A stretch of DNA of 64,000 nt from Trochalopteron elliotii (lineage: Eukaryota; Chordata; Aves; Passeriformes; Leiothrichidae). The notes under the pieces were generated by a model. That model ran no database searches. It was given only the letters and a program-made list of their open reading frames with translations, and was not told the DNA's origin. Position numbers and translations under genes: made by a program. The first letter of the stretch is position 1. Every line of letters begins with the position of its first letter. Location of the stretch: contig JANPWX010020199.1 in the NCBI GenBank assembly GCA_024734555.1, positions 1,303,985-1,367,984 on the forward strand, written 5' to 3'. This document shows positions 24,510 through 35,451 of this stretch, piece after piece.

Positions 24510-25826
24510 CTGTGGGAGGTCACTTCTGAGTTAGATACCTTTGAAGGATTCTTGTTTTAGATTTGTCTCTTAATTTTACAGAATAACATGTCTTCACCGA
24601 GTCCCCACCATGCGCCCAATGGCAGAGAACTGTTATTCATTCATAATGAAGCTTTGGATGGTCTTCACTTTTCCACTAGCCGTTTTGTGGATTATCCCTC
24701 AACCCAGACAAAATATCTGGGTCACCTTAGCAAAGTCTTTACAATGGGATAATTTATGTATGTCCATGGGCAGTATAGATAACCCCTTATCAACGTGCCT
24801 GGTAGGGATACCTTTGACAGTGGATGAATACCTGTATGCAGGTAAGAAATCCAACCTGGTTGATACCTGGGATGAATGGACCAAGATTTTACTGCATGCA
24901 CCAGAGGAGCCCCAGGAACCGGATTTATTGGGGTCCTTCACACTATGTACTGTGGTCAGTTGTATTATAGAAGGCTGAACCAACACTGGACACTTAGTGA
25001 AATTAGTACATCTAAAGCTGGAACTTCATATAGGAAAAATGTAACACCTAATCATGAAAATAGATATACTCCAATAAATTGGTGCAATTACATGAGCCCC
25101 ATCTTATCTTGGTCCTCATCTCATCCCAAGGTACTACCCTGGGGCGTTTCTTGTCTGTGGAGACTGAGTATGGGTGGGGATTCCCCTCATGACTCCAAGG
25201 GGGTCCTTGTAGCCTTGGCCAGCTTACCACCCTCACCCCCAAGATAACATTACTAAAGGTTTGGAAGCAAAAGAATAAATTGGCATGCCAAAAAAGATCA
25301 TATGAAGAATTTGACAAAATTTGTAATAGTCAAGTAACTAATTGGAGTAAAGGAAAGAGGGTCGTGGTCTCAGTTTTTTACGGAGTAGCCACAGCTAAAG
25401 CCCTCAGTGAGGTTTCTCACCTGGGGTGCTGGCTTTATAAGCAGGTCAACACTATGTCTGCTGCCCTCAGTGAACTGCTTGTAGATGAGGAGACTATCAG
25501 GCATGCAATATTGCAGAACTGAGCAGTAATTGACTTTCTACTACTAGCCCATGGACACGGTTGCCAAGACTTTGAGGGAATGAAATATCTCTCATCACAT
25601 AGTGAATCAATCCACACAAATATCCAGAAACTAAAGGAGCAAATAAAGGAGCTTAAAGCAGAGAAAAACCCAGGTTGACCTCTTTGGACATTGGGGACTA
25701 ACGGCATGGGCATTATCTTTTGTGAAGGGAATTTTGTGGATTTTGGTTCTAATTGCTATTCTCTTATTAATTAGATTCTTGCAGAAATCCACGGGAGAGG
25801 CTTTTCTAGTAAAACAAGAAAGGGGA
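24510..25826 (+). pseudogene. retroviral env remnant (alpharetrovirus-like)
   Basis: The + strand begins with an unused splice-acceptor-like tract (TCTTAATTTTACAG at 24571-24584), then an env-like frame (24610-24978) with a hydrophobic leader and a surface-subunit start (NPLSTCLVGIPL). The surface region is far shorter than usual. A transmembrane-subunit part follows (25280-25820): AKALSEVSHLGCW, a stop at 25520-25522, then IDFLLLAHGHGCQDFEGM. The CX6CC motif has lost its last two cysteines (KY). A membrane anchor (FVKGILWILVLIAILLLI) follows after a frame change. Orientation is opposite to the adjacent ERVK, so it comes from a different insertion. It is not functional. Confidence 0.8.
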
Positions 25827-25830
25827 GTTA

Positions 25831-26394
25831 TGGAAGCCCATGGGCCTGCCAGAGAACCCTCGGGGGCAATGCGCTGCAGGAATGTCCCGTAGGCCTCAAG
25901 AAAGCCTCACAGGTTATGGTAAGGAAAAAGGCCTCTCCCATGGTGCTCTGCAGCATCATGTTAATATATCCCAGTTCTGCCCCTGTCATTGGCCTGTTGG
26001 CATTACCCACTCCTGTTGACTATGTATGTCCCAGTTCTGGTAAGTTCTTTGTTCTCTGTTTCTCCATTGGCCCTGTACCCTTGTCTATCCAGCCTGGTCT
26101 TTCCCTGTTGATTGCTGTCATCCTTTGCTCCACCCTCAGTTGAGTTGTCCCTGACTCTCTGCTCCACCTTCCTTGTGCCCATACTTAACCGTAGATCCTC
26201 TACCATCCCTCGTCTTTGCCTCTGGCCTCCTTCAGTATGCAGATGCAATAAACCCCACTGGCATTCCACGCAAAGATCCTTCCTGTTCTCTGTTGTTGCA
26301 AGTTACTTGTGGAGTGTGTGCATGTGAGTGATTGCTGCGTGTCTGCCTGAATGCCTTCCTTGCAGTTTCAGAAGGTTGCGGCGAGTCACCATCA
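25831..26394 (+). mobile_element. LTR downstream of the env remnant
   Basis: A purine tract (AAGAAAGGGGAG at 25816-25826) precedes TGGAAGCCCATGG, a position expected of a 3' LTR. AATAAA lies at 26247-26252. The right boundary is set by the return of CR1 sequence at 26401. No matching 5' LTR exists in the window; the exact ends are approximate. Confidence 0.6.
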
Positions 26395-26462
26395 GCCTGC
26401 GCTGCAACACTCAATGTCTTTCTTGTCACGAGGGATGCAAAACAGAGCACAGTATTCAAAAG

Positions 26463-26929
26463 TTGATGAGGGGGATGAGCCATTGCTTGGTACCTTTTTG
26501 CAATACAGCGATTTAACCGCAGTCAGACTTGCACATGGTGCAGGAAGAGCTTCAAGACTATTTAGTTAGATTGTTTAAAGGGAGCTCACACTCTGGAGTC
26601 GGAACCTCTTCTCTGTTATAAAAAAGTTTAAATGGTTTTTGAAGCTGCAGCAACATTCAAATTTCACATGCTAAACTTTGCTTCCGTATAAAAATAAATC
26701 AACAGCAAAACTTTTGAGGCCAGACTGATATTCTGGCCGTACTTATTCATTTGCCAGTGTGAGTGAGCATTTTGAAATCAATAAACCCTCTGCAAAACTT
26801 TTTACAAACAATTTTTGACATGATGTTCTTCCTATCTTGTAATGCAGTAGTGTGAAACAAAGAATATATATATGACAGAGTGAGAAGGACCAATTTGATT
26901 TTTATTTATAGTACATGTGCTTGGAGGCC
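26463..26929. other. intergenic DNA, no recognised feature
   Basis: AT-rich sequence between the CR1 end and the next LTR-like block. Nothing recognised. Confidence 0.45.
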
Positions 26930-27952
26930 TGTCCCACAGAAAGCCTTGTCTGGCAGCCAAGAAAGCAGAGGCTGAGAAAGCCTCCATAACTGGGTGGTGA
27001 GTAACCCCTCATGCCACTGGCCGGTGGGGCAAATGCCCGCCAAAAATGCCCACCAACTTGGGCTGTGGGAGGAGCCTTAGCACATTAAAGCAGTTAGCTG
27101 TGACACAATGGGAGCCATTTTTGCTTTGGGTTTTTTGGATGAATCAGGGACTCACTCAGAGGGTCAGTGTGGCCCTTCTCCCCTGCTTCCCGCCTTTTCC
27201 TCCTAGTGGTCCTGCTTTCCTGCCTGTACCTGCTTTGCACTGCATCACCTTTTCTGGGAACCAGCTCACCACTGCAATGACCTCATGCTCCGCTGCCTCC
27301 CCGATGAAGTGGGCACTGCTGCAGCCAGCCGCTCCTGCCATGTTTCCTGGGCACAGCCGATGCCAGTCTGCACCCAGCCACAGCTGTGTGAAACCATCAC
27401 TGTGTTTCCTGTGCTGCCTGCCACACTAACCTGCAGCAGGACTAGCCCATAGCAACCTGCTGTTGCCACTGCCTGCGCCCAGCTGTGTTTCCTGTGCTGC
27501 AGCCGCAGCTGCCACCTGCACTTAGTTGCGCCCAAAGCTATGGTGCCCTGACCATGGGAACCTGCAGGTGCTCCAGGACTGCGCCCCTGGCCACGACAGC
27601 CTGTTCTCTGTAGATGGAAGGAACATGCAGCCTACTGGTGTTTGGAAATCGCGCCCAGACCGCCACGGGAGCTATGCAAATGCACCACAATTCGCAGCAC
27701 ACACGTTCCCTCTGCCAAGCTGACGCTGACAGAGTGCTGGAGTTCTTGCGGTAACGCTGTCCCTGTCTTCTGTTTCTTTCTCCACCTTTTTCTCCTCTCT
27801 GCTCCTTTTCCTATCCCCCTTTTGTAGGAATTCTTACCCTTCTTTATCAGTAAACGGGTCTCAGATACAATATTGCTGCGTTTACGATTTATTCTTGTCT
27901 GAGAAATCTATCAAAAAGAATCCTCTTCGACTGTCCCTTTTCTAGCGGGACA
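26930..27952 (+). mobile_element. probable solo LTR, about 1.0 kb
   Basis: A GC-rich block in AT-rich surroundings starts TGTCCCACAG and ends TAGCGGGACA, giving perfect 6-bp inverted termini TGTCCC/GGGACA. The flanking tetranucleotides GGCC and GGAC differ at one base, compatible with a 4-bp duplication as in class I elements. The T/C-rich 3' part resembles an LTR U5. The family was not recognised. Confidence 0.5.
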
Positions 27953-29933
27953 GGACACAGAGTGTATGACACTGAAATGAATGCTCAATGCAACTTTTTG
28001 GGCAACTTTCAAAGTTGACCAACATCTTTGTCTGCCAGCCACTAAAATTCCTGACTGTGTATCCCAGTGTCCTCTACCCTTTGTTTTACTGCTATCAACT
28101 TTGCTGACCTCTGTAACTCACCTCACTGGGAAACAGCATTGCAGCACCATCATCTGGTACAAATATTCTCCAGCTGTATGCTGAACATGAAAAATAATTA
28201 AGAACTTTTTAAAGGCCTGGGAAAAATATGATTGATTGAGGGTGAAGATAGCCTTTTTCTCTAAATTCCCACATTTCACACACTGACATACTTCAGAAGT
28301 ACAAAGGTCTGGTTTTGTTCATTGTTTTAGCTAAGACAGGGAAATACCATACATACCAAGAGAGATATTAAAAAGCAAACAATAACTTATTAACAGATCT
28401 CACTTTAACAGGAAGGGTTTGCTATACTGAAAGAGAACATGTACTCTGACAAATTGGATGAAGCATATAATTTTATGTTAAATATAACAGATATACTTAA
28501 AACCTTTTAAGGGTATGAAGTTTGCAAACTTGAGCATATGTAAATCTGACCATGTATAAAACTGAACTGCAGCAACTGGGAAGTAACAGGAAAACTTTCA
28601 GTCCATGATCCTTAAACTGAGAGAACTTTAGAACAGAGTTATATTACCATATAAAGACTGATTACGTTCACAGACAGTATTTAAGTTGGGGCTACTTCTG
28701 GAACATTAATTCACATATTTGCTAACTTTTGACTTTTTTGTTTTCCAGTGTTAATAGCGTTCATTTAGCATGTTACTTACATTATCTTGGAATGAGGTAC
28801 TTGATATTATTTTAAATAGTGAAGTATAACTCCTTAAATGAATGATGTGCAGTTTTTTTCTTTCTAAATGATATGGACAATAACAAATAATTGCAGGCGT
28901 GTATTGCTAAATAAGCAGAATCAGCATCAGGCCAAAATGAATGAAATGACAGCTTTTCCTGCTTTCGTTTCAGTCACTGGTATATTATGTTAGAATTATG
29001 AATATTCTAAAGGATTTGCTTTCTGAGATCCACCAGAATTTTTTTGGGGTCCTCTGAGTCCCACTTATTTAAAATTCACTGCTATGCATCAAATTACTGA
29101 CTGAAGCAAATGTTAATATTGTGAACTTAAATGTATGTTTTGGACTTCTTAGAAAATACACATGTACCATTCCTTTCAATGTGTCCTACAAAGGAAATAC
29201 AGGAGCTTATTAGCCCATTTCATATATGAGAAAGGTTTCTTTGGTGTTTCTTACTAAAGAAAAATTAGAAGTTCACAGACAGAAACAAATCCAATATGCA
29301 CTGACATTTTAGTCTATTAGAGCAAGTTGTTCCGCCTGCACTTATGAAAATAATAATTGGTCATTAATAAGCATGGAACATTAGTAAGGAAGATTTGGGT
29401 ACAAAGTCAGCTTGGTTTGAGCATCATCTGTGGATTGCTATGATATATCTCAGCTGCAGAAAGGCTAAATGGAAATTTTAATGTGCTGCATGCCAGATGC
29501 ATCAATGGAACTTAACCCCTCTAGTCAAGCAAGATCAGTTTCAGAAGCAGCTCTTGCTCCACACCTTTTCTCTGTTTATTTTTGTTGTTGCTTTTACCCC
29601 CCTTTTTTTTGCTTTTTTAATATTGTAGGTGTTTATTACAGAAGAATTGGAATTTGGGAAGTTGCTTATTTGTACCTACCTTTTGAAGGCTAAGTTTTTA
29701 GGTCATCTATTACTAAATCTATCAGAAAAAAATAAATCAGGTATCCTCACTGTAATGCACCTCTTATTTCTCTTCCCTTAGCAAGGAAAGGGATAAACTT
29801 CTGTTTGAGTCTCTCTCGTCCAGATCCCAGTGTGGAATTATTTTAGATCTCTAAAAGGATGCAGAGCAAGTGCTGTAGTCGTTTCTGTACAAATGAGCAA
29901 TAAGGGCTCCCCACAACATGTAACTCTTCTACA
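27953..29933. other. intergenic DNA, no recognised feature
   Basis: AT-rich, unique-looking sequence. No gene or repeat could be supported on either strand. Confidence 0.5.
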
Positions 29934-29938
29934 ACCCC

Positions 29939-30600
29939 TGTCTTGGTCTAGGGCAAATTTGGGAGGCAATCTCCGAACGGTGTTCCTCTGGAGAGCAAAC
30001 CCCTCCCCCCAGCTGGTCTGGGAAAAGAACTTCCTTGGAGAAAAGTGGAAAAAACTATTTATTTAAAAAACAAAAAGCACACAAGCATAAAGAATGAATA
30101 ATATAAAACAATAAAACCTCTCACTGCTCCGAAGAGAGATGGCAAAACTGAGGAGGTCTTTGCCATGGGTATAGCTCAGCTCACCCAGTCTCTTATCCAT
30201 CCCGGTCTCTCTGGAGGTCCAGGCCCCAGTGGGCCACAGGTGCCAGCTCCTGGTGCTCCTCTGGGTTTCTTTAGTCTAGAGCAGGTTTAAACACTCTCAA
30301 AAAAAAGGAAAAAAAAGCTAGTCCAGGAAGCTTCTTTGCCTCAGCTAGCTAAACCAACTAAAAGCAAAAAAGATTGCCATTCGGCCACTGTCCGTGCCTC
30401 TGAAGAACAACACTTGATGTTGTTGATGTTTTTGAGAAAAAAAAATGCAGAGGAGTGAACACTGTTCTTCAAAACAAACTGTGTGCTTCTTCTTTCCCTG
30501 TTTCACTCTCTGAACCAGTCTTAAAGGCACAGAACTCAATATACAGCACACACAGAACAGACAATTGGGGATACAAGCATCGTAAAGTCACCCTAGGACA
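29939..30600 (-). mobile_element. solo ERVL-type LTR, antisense to the provirus
   Basis: On the + strand it runs from TGTCTTGGTCTAGGGCAAAT to GTCACCCTAGGACA. This is the reverse complement of an LTR related to those at 31278 and 37473 (their start TGTCCTGGGGTGACA and end CAGATTTGCCCTAAACC). A perfect 5-bp duplication ACCCC flanks it (29934-29938 and 30601-30605). AATAAA on the - strand lies at 30058-30063. It is more diverged from the provirus LTRs than they are from each other, so it is older or of a sister subfamily. Confidence 0.9.
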
Positions 30601-30605
30601 ACCCC

Positions 30606-31272
30606 AAACCCATAAGCGCAATTAGGTAATTCAGCTGCCTTTGCCTTCAATACCTTTTAAAGAACAGCATGGGAATTTCACTTTTTCTTAATTAAAGTCC
30701 ATCTGATAGAATATGTAGCATATAAGTCTAAATTGTTAGGTTACAGCATTAGTTTAGAGGATTTACCATGTCTGGTTTGCATGTAGTCACAGAATGGAGA
30801 ACAGAAGTTTCATATTAAGTGGGGCATAATTTTTAAGGATATCAATACTTAATGTCAGAATATGATGTCCAGTCTATACTTAAACTCTTGTCCTACCCTT
30901 CGTAAATTCGCCTGCGAACATAACTAGATTTGTGCCACTGCTTCCACCTGCATCTTCCTTTGAGGTAGTTCCAGGAGAGTTACCAGATCATTATATGCAA
31001 GAGTAATGGTTTTATCAAATCATTGCAAGCCAACATGACTTGGAGCAAAGCCAAGGACAGCTTTATGTTTTGCTGACAGTGAATTCACTTCTTCAAAGTA
31101 TCACTGATTTGGGAAGCAGCAAGTGGTACCCACTGGAGTTTTGGAGACCACACAAGGATCTGAACCAGTCTCCTTTACTTGGTCACTGCACAAATGAATG
31201 AGACTACAAGCAACAGAGTGCTGATGAGGAACAATGTTTTCCACACGTCTTTGTGTGACCATTTCTACCAAA
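30606..31272. other. spacer between solo LTR and ERVL provirus
   Basis: About 670 bp of AT-rich DNA without recognised features. It separates two related LTRs in inverted orientation. Confidence 0.6.
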
Positions 31273-31277
31273 CAAAG

Positions 31278-31900
31278 TGTCCTGGGGTGACATAATGTTT
31301 GTATCCCAATTGTCTGATAAGTCTGGGAGCTGGAGGGAGGGGAGAAGCGTGCAGTTTGTTTTTAGAAACTGTCCTCCGCCGTCTGGCCTTGAGAGTCAAA
31401 TTCAGCACACACGGAGAGGTTTTTTCCCAGTAGTTAGTTAGCTAGCGTAGATAGCAGCAGGAGGAGACGCTTTACTTTCTTTTTTTTCCCTCTCCTCCTG
31501 TTTTTTTTTCCTTTTTTTCTTTTCTGTTTTTTTTTTCCTTTTTTCGCCTTTCCTTGGAACTGTTAAAAATCTCTCTGGACTGAGGACCCGGGGGAGCGCC
31601 GTGGGGGGCTTGCATCTGGAACCCACCAAGATCTGCACAGCAACACTCCCCAGCACTGGAGGAACATAGACAGAGCAATCACCTACAGGACAGACTTCTT
31701 TCCTAAATCTGTCATCTCCCCAGAGCGGCATCATCGGGTATTGTTCAGTTTATTGTGCCAGGGAGTGCTTTGCCTGTTTAATAAACAGGGTTCTTTCCAC
31801 TTCTCTCTGAGGAGGTTTTCTTTTTCTCAAACCGGCTGGGGGGAGGGGAGGGAGTGCTCCCTTAGGAGGTTTCCTCCCAGATTTGCCCTAAACCACTACA
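31278..31900 (+). mobile_element. 5' LTR of the ERVL provirus
   Basis: TGTCCTGGGG...CCACTACA, 623 bp. It contains a long pyrimidine tract (31476-31545) and AATAAA at 31780-31785. It is followed by ACTTTT and the primer-binding site. Confidence 0.92.
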
Positions 31901-31906
31901 ACTTTT

Positions 31907-31924
31907 TGGTGCCCAACGTGGGGC
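31907..31924 (+). other. primer-binding site, tRNA-Lys(1,2)-like
   Basis: TGGTGCCCAACGTGGGGC differs at one base from the complement of the tRNA-Lys1,2 3' end. It starts 6 nt after the 5' LTR. Confidence 0.8.
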
Positions 31925-31953
31925 ACAAGAGAGTGGAAAAAACCCTGTAGTGA

Positions 31954-33943
31954 TTGTATTGTTGGCTGCAAGAACTCTGTATTGGTATAAGGCACTCAGT
32001 AGTTATGTTGTTTGAATTCATGTCACTTGGGGTGGGGGCCTTAATGTGTTTCGAGTCCTTAGGCTTCTTTGAGATCTTAATACCTTTGTGGTCCTTAGGT
32101 TTATTTTCATTTCCAGAAATATCTCTGGTATTGTCCCTAATACGTAGTTTTTACAGCAGAGGGACATGGATTAGAGTAGCTATTGGCCTTGGCTTGGTGA
32201 TAATGATTTGTAGGAAGTTTATAAAGGTGCTGGAATCTATTCCTGGTATGTATGGTTCATGGTTATGGTTATTCACCCTGTTTGTTGGAGGAGGAGCATG
32301 GGATGAAGCATTGCAGACTTTCGCTTCTTTCTTCTCCTCTAAAACTTTTCCATCACTATTGGAGAATGTTCAGTTTCCCCTAAGTGTTAAAGAGACCATC
32401 TTTCTGGTATTTAATCTGATAAGCCTCCTCTATACAGTCTGCAGCTTCTCTAGAATGAGGGCTGAGATTTCTCAAGGGGCTGATGAAACCCCCGACCCAG
32501 GCATAGGAAATCCTGAGTGGTGTGGAGAATGGGAGGATATGGGCCAACTTCTGAAGGAGATTTCTGACCCTATAGTCTGGGACTTCCCATGTGAACAAAT
32601 TCAGAATCCAGCCAAGGTGGGGAAATACCTGAAAGAGAAGTACCATGATGCCTCTAAGGGGAAAAAGATCATTGCAGTAAGCTGGGCTCTGGCATATGCT
32701 TATCGCACTGTTAGATACTGCAGGGCAGCCAACAGAGACAGGGAGGCAGGGATATAAATCAACAGCTACCCCAGTCACTCAGGCTGCAGCCAACACCACA
32801 GTTATGAAGTTTTCAGCTAAACCAGACAGTGAGCCTAAGCCCCTGGCAGTTGCTGGGGCAAAGAAGCATGAACAGAAAACCAATTGACCAGTGGATGATG
32901 ATGGCCCACTAGAAGGACCTTCACCAAAATCAGAAGGCAAAGCATCTGGCACAGGATCAGAAGTTAATATTGATTCCTTTTCCCTGAAGGACCTTCGGGG
33001 CCTAAGAAAGGATTACAGGCGACAAGCTGATGAATCCATAATTAGTTGGTTAGTCCGTCTTTGGGATACTGCAGGCAAGGCTACAATTCTGGATGGCACT
33101 GAAGCGAGGCATTTGGGATCCCTATAACTTGATCCAGTCATCGACCAAGAGATGATGAGAGAGGCTAATCCTCACAGTCTCTGGGTACGGGTCCTAGGAA
33201 GTGTGGCAGAAAGATATGTGTGTAGATGACCTCTATTTGCAGCAAACCCAGTGGAAGACCATAGAACAAGGGATTCAACGCCTGAGAGAAATGGCAGTAG
33301 CAGAGATTGTCTTCTCAGGTGGCATGGATACTAGGAACCCAGACTTGGTACTATGTACATCTGTGATGTGGAGAAAACTTATACGGCTTGGACCACAAGA
33401 ATACTCCTCTGCTTTAGCAATAATGAAGGGGGAGGGACATGGCGGAGACTGTGCTTGATATGGCAAAGAAGCTCCGAGCATATGCAGATGCTGTGCATGG
33501 CCCAACACATGCCAGAATTGCAGCTGTGGAAATACATCTACAGAAACTAGAAGATAAGATAGAGGAGAACCACAAGAAACTCAGGGAGGAAATTAGAGAG
33601 GACCTCTTCCAAATTTCAGCTGTACAGGTCAGAGGTTCTGGTACCCAATGCAGGCGTTCCCCAGATAGGGAGAGAGGGTACACTCCACGAGCTGAGCTGT
33701 GGTTCTTCCACACGTGATTATGGAGAAAACATGAAGAGATGGGATGGAAAATCTACTGCTGCTTTGGCACAACGGGTGCATGAACTGAAGGAAGGCAAGA
33801 CCCAGAGAGGAAGTTCCACCAAAAGAGAAGCAGCTCCAGTTGCCTGTAGGCGAACTGCCAGATATGATGATGACGACATGTCCGACCCCCTTGAAGGAAC
33901 CTCTAAGATATATGCCCAAGGAAAGAAGGAAAACCAGGCTTAG
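31954..33943 (+). pseudogene. ERVL gag region with hydrophobic leader
   Basis: The longest frame (31954-32757; first in-frame ATG at 32005) encodes about 250 residues. The first ~160 contain roughly four hydrophobic stretches (for example LGVGALMCFESLGFFEILIP, WLWLFTLFVGGG and IFLVFNLISLLYTV). A soluble part, DFPCEQIQNPAKVGKYLKEK, is shared with the 12785-13870 relic. After stops at 32755 and 32885 the frame shifts. A capsid-like segment (SLKDLRGLRKDYRRQADESI) continues to 33127, and a predicted coiled coil (LQKLEDKIEENHKKLREEI) lies near 33530-33600. No zinc knuckle is visible. The frames are interrupted at least four times. Confidence 0.75.
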
Positions 33944-33954
33944 AGGGGCCCTGC

Positions 33955-34440
33955 CTCTAGCCAGGTAGAGGTTAGGGAAAATCGTGTTTTTTGGACTGTG
34001 TGGATTCGTTGGCCTGGCACATCTGAACCACAAGAATACAAGGTCTTGGTCGATACTGGTGCACAGTGCACATTAATTCCATCAACACATGTAGGGGCAG
34101 AATCTGTCTCTATTGCTGGCATGACAGGGGGTCACAGGATTTTACTTTGGTGAAAGCAGATGTGAGCCTGACTGGAAATGAGTGGAAGAAACACCTTATT
34201 GCAACTGGCCCAGAGGCCCCATGAATTTTGGGCATAGACTATCTCTGGAGTGGGTATTTCAAAGACCCTAAGGGACTCAAATGGGCATTTGGGATAGCAG
34301 CTGTAGTGACAGAGGGCATCCAGCAATTGAACACCTTGCCTGGACTGTCCAAGAATCCATTGGCTGAAGGGGGAAGAGCAACAGGTACCAATTGCCACTT
34401 CAATAGTGCACCGCTGACAGTATAGACAATTCGAGATGCC
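33955..34440 (+). pseudogene. ERVL protease region
   Basis: A retroviral aspartic-protease active site DTGA is at 34052-34063 (LVDTGAQCTLIP). A stop follows around 34152 and others before the RT frame. A typical downstream glycine-rich protease segment is only partly recognisable. Confidence 0.7.
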
Positions 34441-35451
34441 ATGATCCCCATCCATAAGATGATCCGTGAGCTGGAGAGTCAAGGGGTGGTCAGCAAAACC
34501 CACTCACCCTTCAACAGCCCCATCTGGCCTGTGCGAAAATCTGAAGGAGAATGGAGACTGACTGTGGACTATCGTGCATTGAATGAAGTGACTCCACCGC
34601 TGAGCGCTGCTGTGCCAGACATGTTGGAGCTCCAGTATGAGCTGGAGTCCAAGGCAGCAAGGTGGTATGCCACTATTGACATTGCTAATGCATTTTTCTC
34701 CATTCTTCTGGCAGCAGAGTGCAGGCCTCAGTTTGCCTTCACAGGGAGGGGAGTGCAATACACCTGGAACCGACTGCCCCAGGGGTGGAAACACAGTCCT
34801 ACCATCTGCCATGGACTGATTCAGACTGCACTAGAAAAGGGTGAGGCTCCAGAACATCTACAGTATATTGATGACATCATTGTGTGGGGGAACACAGCAG
34901 CAGAAGTGTTTGAGAAAGGAAAAGAAATCATCCAGATCCTCCTGGAAGCCGGTTTCACTAGCAAGAAGAGTAAAGTTAAGGGACCAGCCCGTGAGATCCA
35001 GTTCTTGGGAGCAAAGTGGCAAGATGGATGGTGTCAGATTCCTACTGATGTCATCAACAAGATTACAGCCGTGTCTCCACCAACCAGCAAGAAGGAAACA
35101 CAAGCCTTCCTAGGCGCCATAGGCTTTTGGAGAATGCATATCCCTGAGTACAGCCAGATTGTGAGCCCTCTCTACCTGTTTACCTGTAAGAACGATTTCC
35201 ACTGGGGCCCCGAACAGCAACAAGCCTTTGTCCAGATCAAGCAGGAGATCGCTCATGCAGTGGCCCTTGGCCCAGTCAGGACAGGACCAGATGTGAAGAA
35301 CGTGCTCTACTCTGCAGCCGGGAGCCATGGTCTGTCCTGGAGCCTTTGGCAGAAAGTGCCTGGGGAGACTCAAGGCCGGTCACTAGGATTTTGGAGTCGA
35401 GTTACAGAGGGACTGAAGCCAGCTACACTCCAACTGAGAAGGAAATTTTAG
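34441..35451 (+). pseudogene. ERVL reverse transcriptase
   Basis: An open frame of 336 codons with the RT signatures in order: fingers (SPFNSPIWPVRKSEGEWRL), motif A (ATIDIANAFFSI), RLPQGWKHSP, and the active-site loop YIDD at 34864-34875. The connection domain follows (FLGAIGFWRMHIPEYSQI). Near 35400 a single-base loss moves the downstream RNase H part into another frame, so the frame ends early at 35451. The catalytic aspartates are intact but Pol as a whole is broken. Confidence 0.88.

Larger units (their letters stand above)
16867..26462 (-). mobile_element. CR1 LINE 3' fragment, split into three pieces by two insertions
   Basis: Three segments read as one CR1 in reverse orientation. 16867-17161 begins with the inverted 3' tail (CATAGAATGATAGAAT) and runs to GAAGAAGAGACTGAGTCC. 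24348-24509 continues with GACCCCCACCTGGCTACA and ends GCTGCAGCACCTCAA. 26401-26462 repeats GCTGCAACACTCAA and continues TGTCTTTCTTG...CACAGTATTC. In undisturbed CR1 copies these blocks are contiguous. The copy is 5' truncated, as usual for CR1, and carries no coding capacity. Confidence 0.85.

Noticed and set aside
24610..25826. Domesticated (syncytin-like) envelope gene
   Set aside because: Stops, a frame change, a shortened surface region and loss of two motif cysteines rule out a working protein.
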